A stretch of DNA of 28,414 nt from CAZLBV01 sp964557845 (GCA_964557845.1 CAZLBV010000211.1:1-28414); one strand, 5' to 3'; counted from the first letter of the stretch, positions 7,004 through 14,590 are shown. The notes: generated by a model from the letters alone, not told the origin. Translations and numbers: made by a program.

Positions 7004-7256
7004 TCCGGCGGGTATCGCGAGGACGAGCTTCGTTGACCTTTAGAGTACGTCCTTGTAAGTCTTTACCATCAAGTCCGGAGAGCGCGGACCGTGCTTCTTG
7101 ATTGTTGGGCATCTCCACAAATCCAAATCCCCTCGAATCACCGGTTTCTCTATCTGAGATGATTTTGGCTGATGTGACCTGTCCATAGGCTTCAAAGGCT
7201 TGTCGCAAATCGTCTTCATTGGTTTGGCGCAATAAATTACCCACATAAATATTCAT
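6975..7256 (-). CDS. RRM-type RNA-binding protein (bacterial Rbp family)
   Basis: 93 residues: one RNA-recognition motif and a short basic tail. RNP2 is IYVGNL (3-8) and RNP1 is RGFGFVEM (42-49), both carrying the aromatic residues that stack on RNA bases; GRTLKVNEARPR closes the fold. It resembles the cold-inducible RRM proteins of cyanobacteria and some other bacteria. The usual glycine-rich tail is reduced to RRNEFGGNRLY. The ATG follows AAGGAAG. A strong promoter lies 130 bases upstream and the leader can fold, suggesting post-transcriptional or temperature control. It is transcribed toward khpA. Confidence 0.93.
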   Translation of the reverse strand: MNIYVGNLLRQTNEDDLRQAFEAYGQVTSAKIISDRETGDSRGFGFVEMPNNQEARSALSGLDGKDLQGRTLKVNEARPRDTRRNEFGGNRLY

Positions 7257-7381
7257 TGTAGCTTCCTTTTAATACTGAAATTTTAATTGAGGAGGGATGA
7301 TCTTCTATGTTGTTGAAATTTTCCCTGGTCTCTTGTGAAACCTGTCTATTCGTGTAATCGAAGGATTATTTCACTTTCAAC
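7257..7381 (-). promoter_or_regulatory. Long foldable 5' leader of the RRM gene
   Basis: If transcription starts near 7381, the leader is about 125 bases. Nested arms: GTTGAAA at the very 5' end (7375-7381) pairs with TTTCAAC (7312-7318); GTGAAA (7369-7374) pairs with TTTCAC (7335-7340); inside these, TTCG (7359-7362) pairs with CGAA (7349-7352), next to a short AGG/CCT pairing. The ribosome-binding site lies downstream. A thermosensor or autoregulatory site is possible. Confidence 0.4.
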
Positions 7382-7387
7382 ATAAAC

Positions 7388-7416
7388 ACAATAACACATG
7401 GATGATTACGAGTCAA
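7388..7416 (-). promoter_or_regulatory. Sigma-70-type promoter of the RRM-khpA cluster
   Basis: Minus strand: TTGACT (7411-7416), a 17-base spacer, and TATTGT (7388-7393). Five of six -35 bases match consensus at ideal spacing. Predicted start is near 7381. Confidence 0.6.
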
Positions 7417-7733
7417 GGAAATACAATTATTGACCTTAATTCTTAGATGGATATAAGATTCAGTTTATCATACGCATTGGAGAAAAGAGATGAGCCACAG
7501 CCTCGTACTGCAGGAATATTCATTAATTACAATCATGCATCATGATCTTGAAACAAACGCCACATACCTTGCTGCGATTTTAAACAAATGGTAGGTGTTT
7601 TTTGGGAAGAAGGTTCCATGAGTTCAAAGCGATTCATTTTTCTGTTGCGCGCAAGACTGCTGCTGCCTGGATAAAATGTTCGGCATCCTTTTTTCATATT
7701 CAATATAGGCCTCTTTTGAATCTCTCTCTGTCA
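7417..7733. other. Intergenic region between divergent RRM and SDR genes
   Basis: Between the two promoters I see no gene with a ribosome-binding site and no recognisable RNA. An open frame on the plus strand (from 7602) runs into the SDR gene in another frame and looks like a shadow. Confidence 0.4.
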
Positions 7734-7762
7734 TTGATTCGAGAGTCATTGAAGATTAATAT
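7734..7762 (+). promoter_or_regulatory. Promoter of the SDR gene
   Basis: TTGATT (7734-7739), a 17-base spacer, and TAATAT (7757-7762). The predicted start near 7769 leaves a leader of about 29 bases before the GTG. Confidence 0.5.
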
Positions 7763-7797
7763 AGTGGTATCTATTTTTATTGGAATGGAGGAAAGTT

Positions 7798-8526
7798 GTG
7801 GAATTAAAAGGAAAGAATGCCCTGGTAACTGGAGGGGACCGTGGGATAGGCAGGGCTATAAGCCTTGCTTTGGCTGAGAAGGGAGCAAATGTGGCTGTTC
7901 ATTATCTTAAAAATGATGAAGCAGCGGATATGACTGTAAAAAAAATTATTGAAAAAGGCGTAAGGGGTGAAAAGTTCCGGGCAGATGTGAGAGATTATGC
8001 TCAAGTGCGGACTATGATGAAAACAGTGAATAAAAACCTGGGCGGATTTCAGATTTTAGTGAATAATGCTGGGATGTCAGGGACAAACTTCTCATTATTA
8101 TCGATCGAGGAAGCAGAATGGCGCGAGGTACTGGATGTTAATCTTACTGGAGTATTTAACTGTAGCCGGGCAGCTGTTTTGGAGTTTCGGAATGATCTTC
8201 GAAAGATCGTAAATATTTCATCCATTGCTGGTAAAATGGGAGGCACCATCGGTTGTCATTATGCGGCTGCCAAAGCAGGGGTAATAGGTATGACCTTTGC
8301 TCTAGCACAAGAACTGGCACCAGATGTGTGGGTGAATGCAGTGGCACCAGGACCGGTGGATACAGGATTCCTTTCTCCGGAACAGGAGGAAAGATTATCT
8401 CAGGCGACGCCGTTTGGCCGGGTGGCGCGGCCGGAAGAAATCGCTCACACCGTCATATACCTGCTTGAGAACGATTATGTTTCCGGTGAAGTCATCGATG
8501 TAAACGCCGGACGCTACATGGATTGA
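7798..8526 (+). CDS. Short-chain dehydrogenase/reductase (FabG-like)
   Basis: 242 residues, normal for classical SDRs. NAD(P)-binding TGGDRGIG (11-18), NNAG (89-92), structural Asn115, catalytic Ser141/142, Tyr155 and Lys159 (YAAAK), then APGPVDTGF and a C-terminal VSGEVIDVNAGRYMD that matches FabG-type reductases. It probably reduces a 3-oxoacyl or other keto substrate with NADPH, but SDR substrate cannot be set from sequence alone. The start is GTG 7798, with GGAGG six bases before it; the longer TTG frame is unlikely. It stands alone with its own promoter, with no fatty-acid genes nearby, so it may not be the housekeeping FabG. Confidence 0.9.
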   Translation: MELKGKNALVTGGDRGIGRAISLALAEKGANVAVHYLKNDEAADMTVKKIIEKGVRGEKFRADVRDYAQVRTMMKTVNKNLGGFQILVNNAGMSGTNFSLLSIEEAEWREVLDVNLTGVFNCSRAAVLEFRNDLRKIVNISSIAGKMGGTIGCHYAAAKAGVIGMTFALAQELAPDVWVNAVAPGPVDTGFLSPEQEERLSQATPFGRVARPEEIAHTVIYLLENDYVSGEVIDVNAGRYMD

Positions 8527-8595
8527 ATTCAAATCTAAAAGGACACTTTGTTACATACGCAAGCTAAAGACGAAATTCAGTTGAATCTATTTATT

Positions 8596-9234
8596 CTATT
8601 CTTTGTTTTTTTCTAATTCGTCGATTCTGGAATTTAACTCTGCAAGCTGTCTTTTGAGTAGTTCAGCCTGCTGTTTTAAACTGTTGATGCTTTCTTCGGG
8701 AGAAGGAGGCGGTATAGCTGGGCTTGATGCAAAGGGAACCTCAGAGGTAGGATCATAACCCATACCACGTCCCATTCCACGTCCTATACCTCGTCCCATG
8801 CCTCTACCCATGCCTCCACCCATTCCTCTTCCCATTCCAGAGCCAAAACCAGGGTTCATGGCTCCGCTGCCTTCCATACCAAAATGTGAGGGGACATTAG
8901 CCTGAGGAGTCTTCTGAAAGCGGCCGGATTTATACTGCTCGACAGCGTCCTTAATTGTTCCTGAAACACCGACGATCACATCCACTCCTGCTGCCTGGAG
9001 TGTCTGGAAAGCATTAGGCCCGCAGCTTCCAGTAAGCAGCGCTGTGGCCCCTTGATCCGCAATAAATTGAGCCGCTTGAATTCCTGCTCCGCTGGGAGAA
9101 GCTAAATTAGGATTTTCTAGAGCTTCAAACTCCATGGTGTCAGGATCGATAAATATGTAATAAGGGCTTCTCCCAAACCTTGGATCAATGGGATCTGAGA
9201 GATTTGGGCCAGAAGCAGTAAATGCGATTTTCAT
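8596..9234 (-). CDS. NifX/NifB-like (dinitrogenase Fe-Mo cofactor domain) protein with GMGR repeats and coiled coil
   Basis: 212 residues. 1-105 is a Nitro_FeMo-Co domain: MKIAFTASGPNLSDPIDPRFGR, YYIFIDPDTMEFE, LTGSCGPNAFQTLQAAGV (with Cys71) and an end helix KDAVEQY. These domains bind Fe-S or Fe-Mo cluster precursors, and stand-alone versions are common in anaerobes next to Mrp-type ATPases. 131-160 is a run of Gly-Met-Gly-Arg units; 180-212 is a coiled coil (LKQQAELLKRQLAELNSRI). The start overlaps the stop of the DUF5320-like gene upstream (ATGA), so the two are coupled. No nif genes are present, so nitrogen fixation is not implied. Confidence 0.88.
   Translation of the reverse strand: MKIAFTASGPNLSDPIDPRFGRSPYYIFIDPDTMEFEALENPNLASPSGAGIQAAQFIADQGATALLTGSCGPNAFQTLQAAGVDVIVGVSGTIKDAVEQYKSGRFQKTPQANVPSHFGMEGSGAMNPGFGSGMGRGMGGGMGRGMGRGIGRGMGRGMGYDPTSEVPFASSPAIPPPSPEESINSLKQQAELLKRQLAELNSRIDELEKNKE
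8755..8844 (-). repeat. In-frame tandem repeats encoding Gly-Met-Gly-Arg units
   Basis: A run of 12-base units (about seven, imperfect) encoding GMGR/GMGG/GIGR. The wobble bases differ between copies, so the repeat is kept at protein level rather than being a fresh slippage product. Confidence 0.7.
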
Positions 9235-9593
9235 TCTTTTTCCTCCAATTCTTTAATTCTTTTTTCTATAGCATATAGTTGATCTTCCAGTTGTTCAGCT
9301 TCTACTTTCATGAAATTTAGTTCTTCCTTGGGAGTTAAAACCGACATTCCCCAAGGGTCATAAAGCGAAGTAAAACCAGGAAGAACTGGACTCTGCTTAG
9401 TTGAAAATGGTGTCTGAATTTGTGGTTTGATTGTAGTTGACTGTAGATGAGGAGGAATGCTGTACCTAACATATCGAGAGAAAAAATCCCTGTTTGAAAG
9501 GTTTCTTCTTCCACACCATCCTGGAGTAAAACCATATCTAATCCATCCAGGGAGACCTGTTATTTGATTTATCCATCTGTATCTATTTCTCAT
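9231..9593 (-). CDS. DUF5320-like protein
   Basis: 120 residues. The N-terminus RNRYRWINQITGLPGWIRYG and FTPGWCGR are like the 'pgw.r.g..pgw.gr' core of DUF5320 proteins, and the C-terminus (LTPKEELNFMKVEAEQLEDQ onward to the end) is the characteristic coiled coil. The glycine-rich 'gdGtGP.G.GP.TGrg' opening of the family is missing. It starts at ATG 9593 after a strong GAAGGAGG and overlaps the NifX-like gene by four bases. Both end in coiled coils, so the products may pair. Role is unknown; such genes often sit beside cluster-scaffold and Mrp ATPase genes. Confidence 0.75.
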   Translation of the reverse strand: MRNRYRWINQITGLPGWIRYGFTPGWCGRRNLSNRDFFSRYVRYSIPPHLQSTTIKPQIQTPFSTKQSPVLPGFTSLYDPWGMSVLTPKEELNFMKVEAEQLEDQLYAIEKRIKELEEKE

Positions 9594-9673
9594 TCGGCCT
9601 CCTTCACTAAAATGTACAAAAAGTCTTTAAAATTCAAATTAATTATTTACTCCTCTTTTATGCATTAATCCAT

Positions 9674-9703
9674 ATAATAAGTGTCTCCAATTATCTAATA
9701 CAA
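9674..9703 (-). promoter_or_regulatory. Promoter candidate for the DUF5320/NifX-like pair
   Basis: Minus strand: TTGTAT (9698-9703), an 18-base spacer, and TATTAT (9674-9679), giving a leader of about 75 bases before the ATG at 9593. Confidence 0.4.
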
Positions 9704-9868
9704 TAGGATTGTTTATCTAACTAAAAATGAAAACCATTTTAATTAATAATATAAATCTATTTTCCGGGTCTGTCAATGTTTAATGAAAAAACGAGGATCA
9801 AGACAAAATAGAAATCCATTAACAGCAATAAATTTTCTCAAAACTCTCTTCTGTTGAATATAGATTTA

Positions 9869-9877
9869 TGTTATTAT
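9869..9877 (+). promoter_or_regulatory. Extended -10 promoter candidate of the envelope ABC operon
   Basis: TG-T-TATTAT: an extended -10 box ending at 9877, about 30 bases before the ATG at 9907. No clear -35, which extended -10 promoters tolerate. Confidence 0.4.
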
Positions 9878-9906
9878 TGGAAAACCTAAAATAAGGTCTG
9901 GAAATA

Positions 9907-10623
9907 ATGAATTTAGTTGTCGCGAAGAATTTGAGAAAAGATTATAACACCGGGAAAGTCACGGTTCGCGCTCTGGAAGATGTAAGTTTTAATATATCAC
10001 CGGGCTCCTTTGTCTCCTTTGTTGGTCCCTCAGGAAGCGGCAAAACCACACTGCTTAATCTGATCGGCTGCCTGGACCGGCCTACAGCAGGAACCCTCCA
10101 TGTGGCCGGGACAGATGTTTCCCAACTCGGTAGAAAAAGCGGCGCCCTTTTCCGAGGGCAAAATATAGGATTTATTTTTCAGGATTTCAATCTCATTCCG
10201 GTTCTTTCTGTATATGAAAATGTCGAGTATCCTCTGGTTATGGTCAAGGGCGTTCATGTCAAGGAGAGCAGGAAAAGGGTCATGGAGCTTATTGAAACAG
10301 TAGGGATCGGCGCTGAAAGTAAAAAGTATCCTGATCAACTTTCCGGAGGGCAGAAACAGAGGGTGGCTGTGGCCAGAGCTTTGGTAACCTCCCCCAAACT
10401 CGTTCTGGCGGATGAACCTACCGCCAATCTGGATACTCAAACAGCCTCGATGATCATCAATTTAATGAAAAAAATGCGAGATGATCTAGGAACGACATTT
10501 GTTTTTTCTACCCATGATATTCGGATTGTAGACGCAGCCGAGGTTATACACACACTAAGAGATGGGAAGCTGCTTGATTCAAAGCAGAAAAACGCAGAAG
10601 AAAAGGAAGAGAAAAATGTTTAA
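9907..10623 (+). CDS. ABC transporter ATP-binding protein (LolD/MacB type)
   Basis: 238 residues. Walker A GPSGSGKTT (40-48), Q-loop FQD (91-93), signature LSGGQKQR (145-152), Walker B LVLADE (165-170), D-loop NLD and switch His203 (STHD). The sequence around YPLVMVKGVHVKESRKR and TANLDTQTA fits the LolD/MacB/FtsE-like class that drives non-canonical (mechanotransmission) transport from the inner membrane. The stop overlaps the permease start by eight bases, so the two are translationally coupled. It is the first gene of a four-gene envelope operon. Confidence 0.93.
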   Translation: MNLVVAKNLRKDYNTGKVTVRALEDVSFNISPGSFVSFVGPSGSGKTTLLNLIGCLDRPTAGTLHVAGTDVSQLGRKSGALFRGQNIGFIFQDFNLIPVLSVYENVEYPLVMVKGVHVKESRKRVMELIETVGIGAESKKYPDQLSGGQKQRVAVARALVTSPKLVLADEPTANLDTQTASMIINLMKKMRDDLGTTFVFSTHDIRIVDAAEVIHTLRDGKLLDSKQKNAEEKEEKNV

Positions 10624-11854
10624 ACTGGTAAAAATCGCTCTCCGGAATCTTTTTCGCTACAAACGCCGAACAATACTCACCATGTCCTTAATTATGATTG
10701 GTGTGGCCTTTGTCTTGGTATTTATCAGTGTGACGGCTTCTTTTAAATCTTTGATGATCGGTGAGATAACGGATTCTATGCTGGGACACATCCAGATACA
10801 TAAAAAAGGTTATGTCGCATCCATAGACAATCTTCCCCTAAATCTTAACCTTAATCAAAAAGCTTATAATAAAATAAAAGAGACACTTGATCAGACAACG
10901 GAAATAGAATCCCATTCTCCCCGGATCAAATTTGGCGGAGTATTCAGTAATTTTGTTGAATCCACCAATATCCGGCTCAATGCTGTTGATCCAGAGAACG
11001 AATTTGCCACAGTACCACTTTTGCCCTCGAGGATAATCAGCGGAGATGATACTATCGAGAAAGGAAAGATCCTAGTGCCTGAACTGCTCGCCAGAGGAAT
11101 GAAAGCTGAAGTGGGAGATACTGTTGTGGTTATAGCTACCAATGAGGATGGTTCAGTGAATGGGTATCAATTTATTGTCGGAGGTATCCTGCGCAGTGTG
11201 ACTGGTCCTGGGGGCAGGGATGGGTATATTCATATCGAAGATGGGCGTCAGGTCCTGCGGCTCGAGGAGCCTGAGGCCTCAGAAATTGCCGTCAGGCTTA
11301 AGAATTTTAATGACATTGATAAAGTGACAGCCCGCCTGGAAGAAATATTAGGAAAAGAGGTGAACCAACAGGGCAAGTCAGCTTTTGAGGTTCATTCCTG
11401 GGAGCAGTTGACACCCTTTTTTAACATTGTCCGGATGATCGATGTCATGACTTTTTTCATCCAGTTAATGCTGATCGCAGTTGTTTTAATCAGTGTTATG
11501 AATGTGATGCTCATGGCCGTCTATGAACGAACGAGGGAGATCGGAACCATTGCAGCCATAGGTACACTGCCGGGCAGGATCCTTTCCATGTTCGTTATCG
11601 AAGGCTTCAGCTTAGGGCTGATGGGAGCTGGTCTTGGTGCGGTCCTGGGCAGTCTGACTCTGTTCTTATTGAATGTTTTTAAAATAAGTTTTAATTTTGG
11701 GCGGCAGCAGAATTTGGTCCTTACCTCTAGTATTAATTTGAGCGATATTCTGACTGTGAGTCTGATTGTAGTGGCGGTGGCGGTTCTAGCCGGCTTACGA
11801 CCTGCCTTTCATGCTTCACGGCTTGAACCGATCGAAGCCTTGCGCCATGTTTAA
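10616..11854 (+). CDS. ABC transporter permease (FtsX/LolCE/MacB type)
   Basis: 412 residues from ATG 10616, chosen because AAGGAAG precedes it and it overlaps the ATPase stop (ATGTTTAA). One N-terminal transmembrane helix (about 19-41, LTMSLIMIGVAFVLVFISVT), a large periplasmic MacB-type domain (about 45-275), then three helices in the FtsX domain (about 285-405) with MAVYERTREIGTIAAIG, the cytoplasmic coupling helix typical of the family, and a closing RPAFHASRLEPIEALRHV. It likely pulls a lipid or lipoprotein out of the inner membrane using the adjacent ATPase. It is a single permease, so probably a homodimer. Confidence 0.92.
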   Translation: MFKLVKIALRNLFRYKRRTILTMSLIMIGVAFVLVFISVTASFKSLMIGEITDSMLGHIQIHKKGYVASIDNLPLNLNLNQKAYNKIKETLDQTTEIESHSPRIKFGGVFSNFVESTNIRLNAVDPENEFATVPLLPSRIISGDDTIEKGKILVPELLARGMKAEVGDTVVVIATNEDGSVNGYQFIVGGILRSVTGPGGRDGYIHIEDGRQVLRLEEPEASEIAVRLKNFNDIDKVTARLEEILGKEVNQQGKSAFEVHSWEQLTPFFNIVRMIDVMTFFIQLMLIAVVLISVMNVMLMAVYERTREIGTIAAIGTLPGRILSMFVIEGFSLGLMGAGLGAVLGSLTLFLLNVFKISFNFGRQQNLVLTSSINLSDILTVSLIVVAVAVLAGLRPAFHASRLEPIEALRHV

Positions 11855-11899
11855 AAATAAGACGATTTGCTGAAAACGATCTTTTATATAGAGGTTCTC

Positions 11900-12670
11900 A
11901 TGAGAATAAAATACCCTATGAACATGTTGATTAAATTACTTTTTTTGATTTTCTTTTTGATTTCAGTTCACGCTGATATTGGTTATGCTCAAGAATTGGA
12001 GGGAAATTTCCTGCTCGAACAACTTGACAGGAATATGACTCCGGAATCTTATGAGGCGTACCGCAAGCTGATAAATATTGAGCCCAATGGCCGGCAGAAA
12101 GAATTTGTGCTTTACACCGTTAAAAAGGGAGAAGATAAAGTTGCTGCCCTGTTCCTTTCCCCTGCCAGCGAAAAAGGGAGAAGCACCCTTAGGCTGGGTG
12201 AAAACATGTGGCTATATATACCCAATGTGGCTAAACCCATCCGGATTACCAGCCTTCAATCCGTAGTTGGCGGGGTTTTCAACAATGCAGACATCCTGCG
12301 TCTGGATTATGCGGCGGAATATTCTGTAGAAAGAACAGAAGAATTAGAGGAAGACTATATACTTTACTGCAAAGCTAAAACACGAACAGTTGCCTATGAC
12401 CGGCTTAAGATTCTGGTAGAGAAAAAAAGACTGCTCCCGGTCCAGATAGACTGTATGACCGAGGCGGAAATGCTGATAAAAACACTCATTTTTAAGGAAG
12501 TAAAAGATTTTGGCGGAGGTATTGTCCGGCCTTCTGCGATAGAGACTGTAAGCCCGCTGTATAAAGGTTATAAATCCGTTATGATCTTTGCTGAGATTAA
12601 AGCCCGCGAGTTCAGCGATGAGGTATTCACTCTGACCTATATGCCTCAGCTTGAATCTATACGCCGGTAA
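11900..12670 (+). CDS. LolA-like outer-membrane lipoprotein-sorting protein
   Basis: 256 residues from ATG 11900, which has AGAGGTT five bases upstream; the TTG at 11867 is less likely. Signal peptide about 1-32 (LLFLIFFLISV...GYAQ). The mature part is the LolA_like/COG2834 fold: LYTVKKGEDKVAALFLSP, ENMWLYIPNVAKPIRI, a central SVVGGVFNNADILRLDY, ILVEKKRLLPVQID, and FAEIKAREFSDEVFTLTYM. These proteins carry hydrophobic cargo across the periplasm. It lies 45 bases after the permease and 47 bases before a beta-barrel gene, fitting a pathway from inner to outer membrane. It differs from housekeeping LolA in length and context. Confidence 0.85.
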   Translation: MRIKYPMNMLIKLLFLIFFLISVHADIGYAQELEGNFLLEQLDRNMTPESYEAYRKLINIEPNGRQKEFVLYTVKKGEDKVAALFLSPASEKGRSTLRLGENMWLYIPNVAKPIRITSLQSVVGGVFNNADILRLDYAAEYSVERTEELEEDYILYCKAKTRTVAYDRLKILVEKKRLLPVQIDCMTEAEMLIKTLIFKEVKDFGGGIVRPSAIETVSPLYKGYKSVMIFAEIKAREFSDEVFTLTYMPQLESIRR

Positions 12671-12717
12671 AAATATTTTATAATTATCGTTTCAAGTATT
12701 GGCATCAAGGAAATCAG

Positions 12718-14034
12718 ATGGCGGTAATAAGGTTACACAAAATCCACACTTGCCATTTTCTATTTTTTGTTTTATTGGTGATCTGCATGCCTGCTATCGC
12801 TCAAGGGCAAGAGTATGAATTCAATCTGGATGAATTCAAACAAAAGGCTTTCTCTTTGGCTGGATATATGGAATTCCGTCCTTCTTTGTCGTGGCTTGAT
12901 CCGGATGCCGCTTTCTACAGACTCAGATACTATGATACCGGCAAAGAGAAAATAAGCGGAGAAGGTTATTTAGCTTTACTGGCTGGTCTTACTTACCGTA
13001 AAGGAATCTTTGAAGCCTTCCTGGAGCCTTTTTTAGATTATGTGGTTTCGCCTTATGAAACAAAGGCAGGGATAAGCCTGTTTCAGGGTTATCTATCTTT
13101 TAAGCAGTCGGAGTCAATGACTTTTTATGTGGGGAAAAGGACGCTTCGATGGGGAAAGGGGTATGCCTGGAGCCCGGTTGCTCTGGTTGAGCGCCAGAAA
13201 AATCCCAACGAACCTGATCTTGCCCGGGAAGGCTATTGGATGATAACGGCTGATTATACCAAAAGCTTTTCAGGGAGCCTAAAGACTGTCTCGCTTACAC
13301 CTGTGATCATTCCTGTGTCGCAATCGATCAATCAGGCCCTGAGCAAAAAAACAGGAATGAATTTTGCTGGAAAGATCTATTTTTTATTCTTGGATACGGA
13401 TATCGATCTGGTTTTTTTAACCGGAAGAAGCCAGCCTCTCCGGCTGGGTCTTGATTTTTCCCGGAACCTCCGTTCCAACTGGGAGATCCACGGGGAGATC
13501 TCCTGTTTCCAGGATTTAGAAAGGAAGATAGTATTAAATAACGGAAATATTCAGACCGAGATCTTTAATGCCTTCAGATATCTTCTCGGGATGCGCTATC
13601 TTACCGAAGCAGAAACCACTTATATCCTGGAGTACTATCATAACGGAGCCGGTTCCGATAAAGATGAATTCAGTGATTTTTATTCTTTTGTAGATATTGG
13701 TTATGACAGATACATTCTTTCTGGAGATGCTGGTCAGATAAAGGAAGCGGCTTCACTCAGCACCTACCAGGGGTTTACTCCGATGACGAACTACCTTTTC
13801 TTAAGGATAATGCAGAAAGACGCTTTTGGGATGCTTTATTTCACCCCTGCTGTCACCACGATCGTCAATCTTTTGGATGGCAGTGCCTCCATCGCCCCTG
13901 AATTGACCTATAAAGGATTCACGAATTTGGAGTTACGAATTAAAGCAGCGGTCCTCTTAGGGGGGACCGGAAAGGAATTTGGTGAAAAGCCGAATCGCTG
14001 GCGGCTGGAGCTACGTGCTAGATATTACTTTTAA
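12718..14034 (+). CDS. Outer-membrane beta-barrel protein of the ABC/LolA-like operon
   Basis: 438 residues. Signal peptide about 1-30 (FLFFVLLVICMPAIAQGQ). The rest is made of alternating strands such as FEAFLEPFLDYVV, MTFYVGKRTLRWGKGYAWSP (the 'G+...WG.G..wsP' element seen in DUF1302-like porins), LRLGLDFSRNL, LRYLTEAETTYILEYYHNG, and ends WRLELRARYYF with the C-terminal Phe expected for BAM assembly. ATG 12718 follows AAGGAAATC. Genes of this kind often follow MacB- or MMPL-type exporters with a LolA-like protein. It probably receives or displays the cargo at the outer membrane; cargo unknown. Confidence 0.8.
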   Translation: MAVIRLHKIHTCHFLFFVLLVICMPAIAQGQEYEFNLDEFKQKAFSLAGYMEFRPSLSWLDPDAAFYRLRYYDTGKEKISGEGYLALLAGLTYRKGIFEAFLEPFLDYVVSPYETKAGISLFQGYLSFKQSESMTFYVGKRTLRWGKGYAWSPVALVERQKNPNEPDLAREGYWMITADYTKSFSGSLKTVSLTPVIIPVSQSINQALSKKTGMNFAGKIYFLFLDTDIDLVFLTGRSQPLRLGLDFSRNLRSNWEIHGEISCFQDLERKIVLNNGNIQTEIFNAFRYLLGMRYLTEAETTYILEYYHNGAGSDKDEFSDFYSFVDIGYDRYILSGDAGQIKEAASLSTYQGFTPMTNYLFLRIMQKDAFGMLYFTPAVTTIVNLLDGSASIAPELTYKGFTNLELRIKAAVLLGGTGKEFGEKPNRWRLELRARYYF

Positions 14035-14038
14035 ATAT

Positions 14039-14084
14039 CTGAATTACCAGTAAAATAGGCCGATCCATATTTTGAATAATTCAG
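14039..14084. repeat. Inverted repeat after the envelope operon
   Basis: CTGAATTA (14039-14046) and TAATTCAG (14077-14084), perfect 8-bp arms with a 30-base loop, between convergent genes. It could act as a weak bidirectional transcription end. No strong T-run follows. Confidence 0.25.
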
Positions 14085-14136
14085 GCTAATTTGTATATGT
14101 GTGTTTTATGTTGATTTGAAATATTCATAAAAATTG

Positions 14137-14535
14137 CTACTTCTCCAGGACATGGGCGATGGCTTCTTCGACGGTTCCGGTGAATGAAACAAAAGCGATT
14201 TCAAAATCTTCAAGAGCCCTTGCCATATTATTCCCGATGTTTCCTGCGACAAAAATAGTTATCTTTTTCTCGGCAAGGAATTCAGCGCTTTTTGCCCCGG
14301 CTTGGCTTCGTTCTTGATAAAAAGGATTTTCAAGGGCCTCTATAAGTTCACCTTTATCATCAAATAAAATCAGCCATTGAGCGCGTCCGCCTTGAGATTC
14401 CACCTGAGAGTCGATTGTTTCACCCTTTGCGGCGATAGCGATTTTATTCGGTTTATTTTCATGTCCATTAAGGATAAAAAAACCGGCTGCCAATAAAAGA
14501 CTGAAGATCAAGATTTTTTTGTTTATTGTTTTCAT
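14137..14535 (-). CDS. Exported/membrane-anchored NifX-like (Fe-Mo cofactor domain) protein
   Basis: 132 residues from ATG 14535, preferred over the ATG six bases upstream because GAGGA then has a six-base gap. Residues 5-24 (KKILIFSLLLAAGFFILNGH) are a signal peptide or membrane anchor with no Cys lipobox. The rest is a Nitro_FeMo-Co type domain: KIAIAAKGETIDSQVESQGG, WLILFDDKGELIEALENP, AGAKSAEFLAEKKITIFVAG, FVSFTGTVEEAIAHVLEK. NifX-like domains are normally cytoplasmic, so an exported version is unusual. It has its own promoter, divergent from the lipoprotein gene. Confidence 0.82.
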   Translation of the reverse strand: MKTINKKILIFSLLLAAGFFILNGHENKPNKIAIAAKGETIDSQVESQGGRAQWLILFDDKGELIEALENPFYQERSQAGAKSAEFLAEKKITIFVAGNIGNNMARALEDFEIAFVSFTGTVEEAIAHVLEK

Positions 14536-14561
14536 AATCATTCCTCGACATTTTTAATATG

Positions 14562-14590
14562 AATATACCGCTTTCCCAAATTTTATTCAA
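14562..14590 (-). promoter_or_regulatory. Promoter of the exported NifX-like gene
   Basis: Minus strand: TTGAAT (14585-14590), a 17-base spacer, and TATATT (14562-14567). The predicted start is about 20 bases before the ATG. Confidence 0.55.

Larger units (their letters stand above)
9594..9906. other. AT-rich divergent intergenic region
   Basis: No gene. It carries the outward promoters for the DUF5320/NifX-like pair (minus) and the ABC operon (plus). The middle (about 9710-9840) is AT-rich without repeats I can support. Confidence 0.5.

Noticed and set aside
7602..7877. 91-codon frame before and into the SDR gene
   Set aside because: No ribosome-binding site, overlaps the SDR start in another frame and contains the SDR promoter.
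8755..8844. Tandem repeat considered as a CRISPR or a recent slippage array
   Set aside because: Units are 12 bases without spacers, all in frame and with varied third bases, so they are a protein repeat.
8596..9593. Nitrogen-fixation cluster
   Set aside because: Only a stand-alone cofactor-binding domain is present; no nifH, nifD, nifK, nifE, nifN or nifB is in view.
10030..10440. 136-codon open frame opposite the ABC ATPase gene
   Set aside because: It is fully antisense to a well-supported gene with all ATPase motifs and is a shadow frame.
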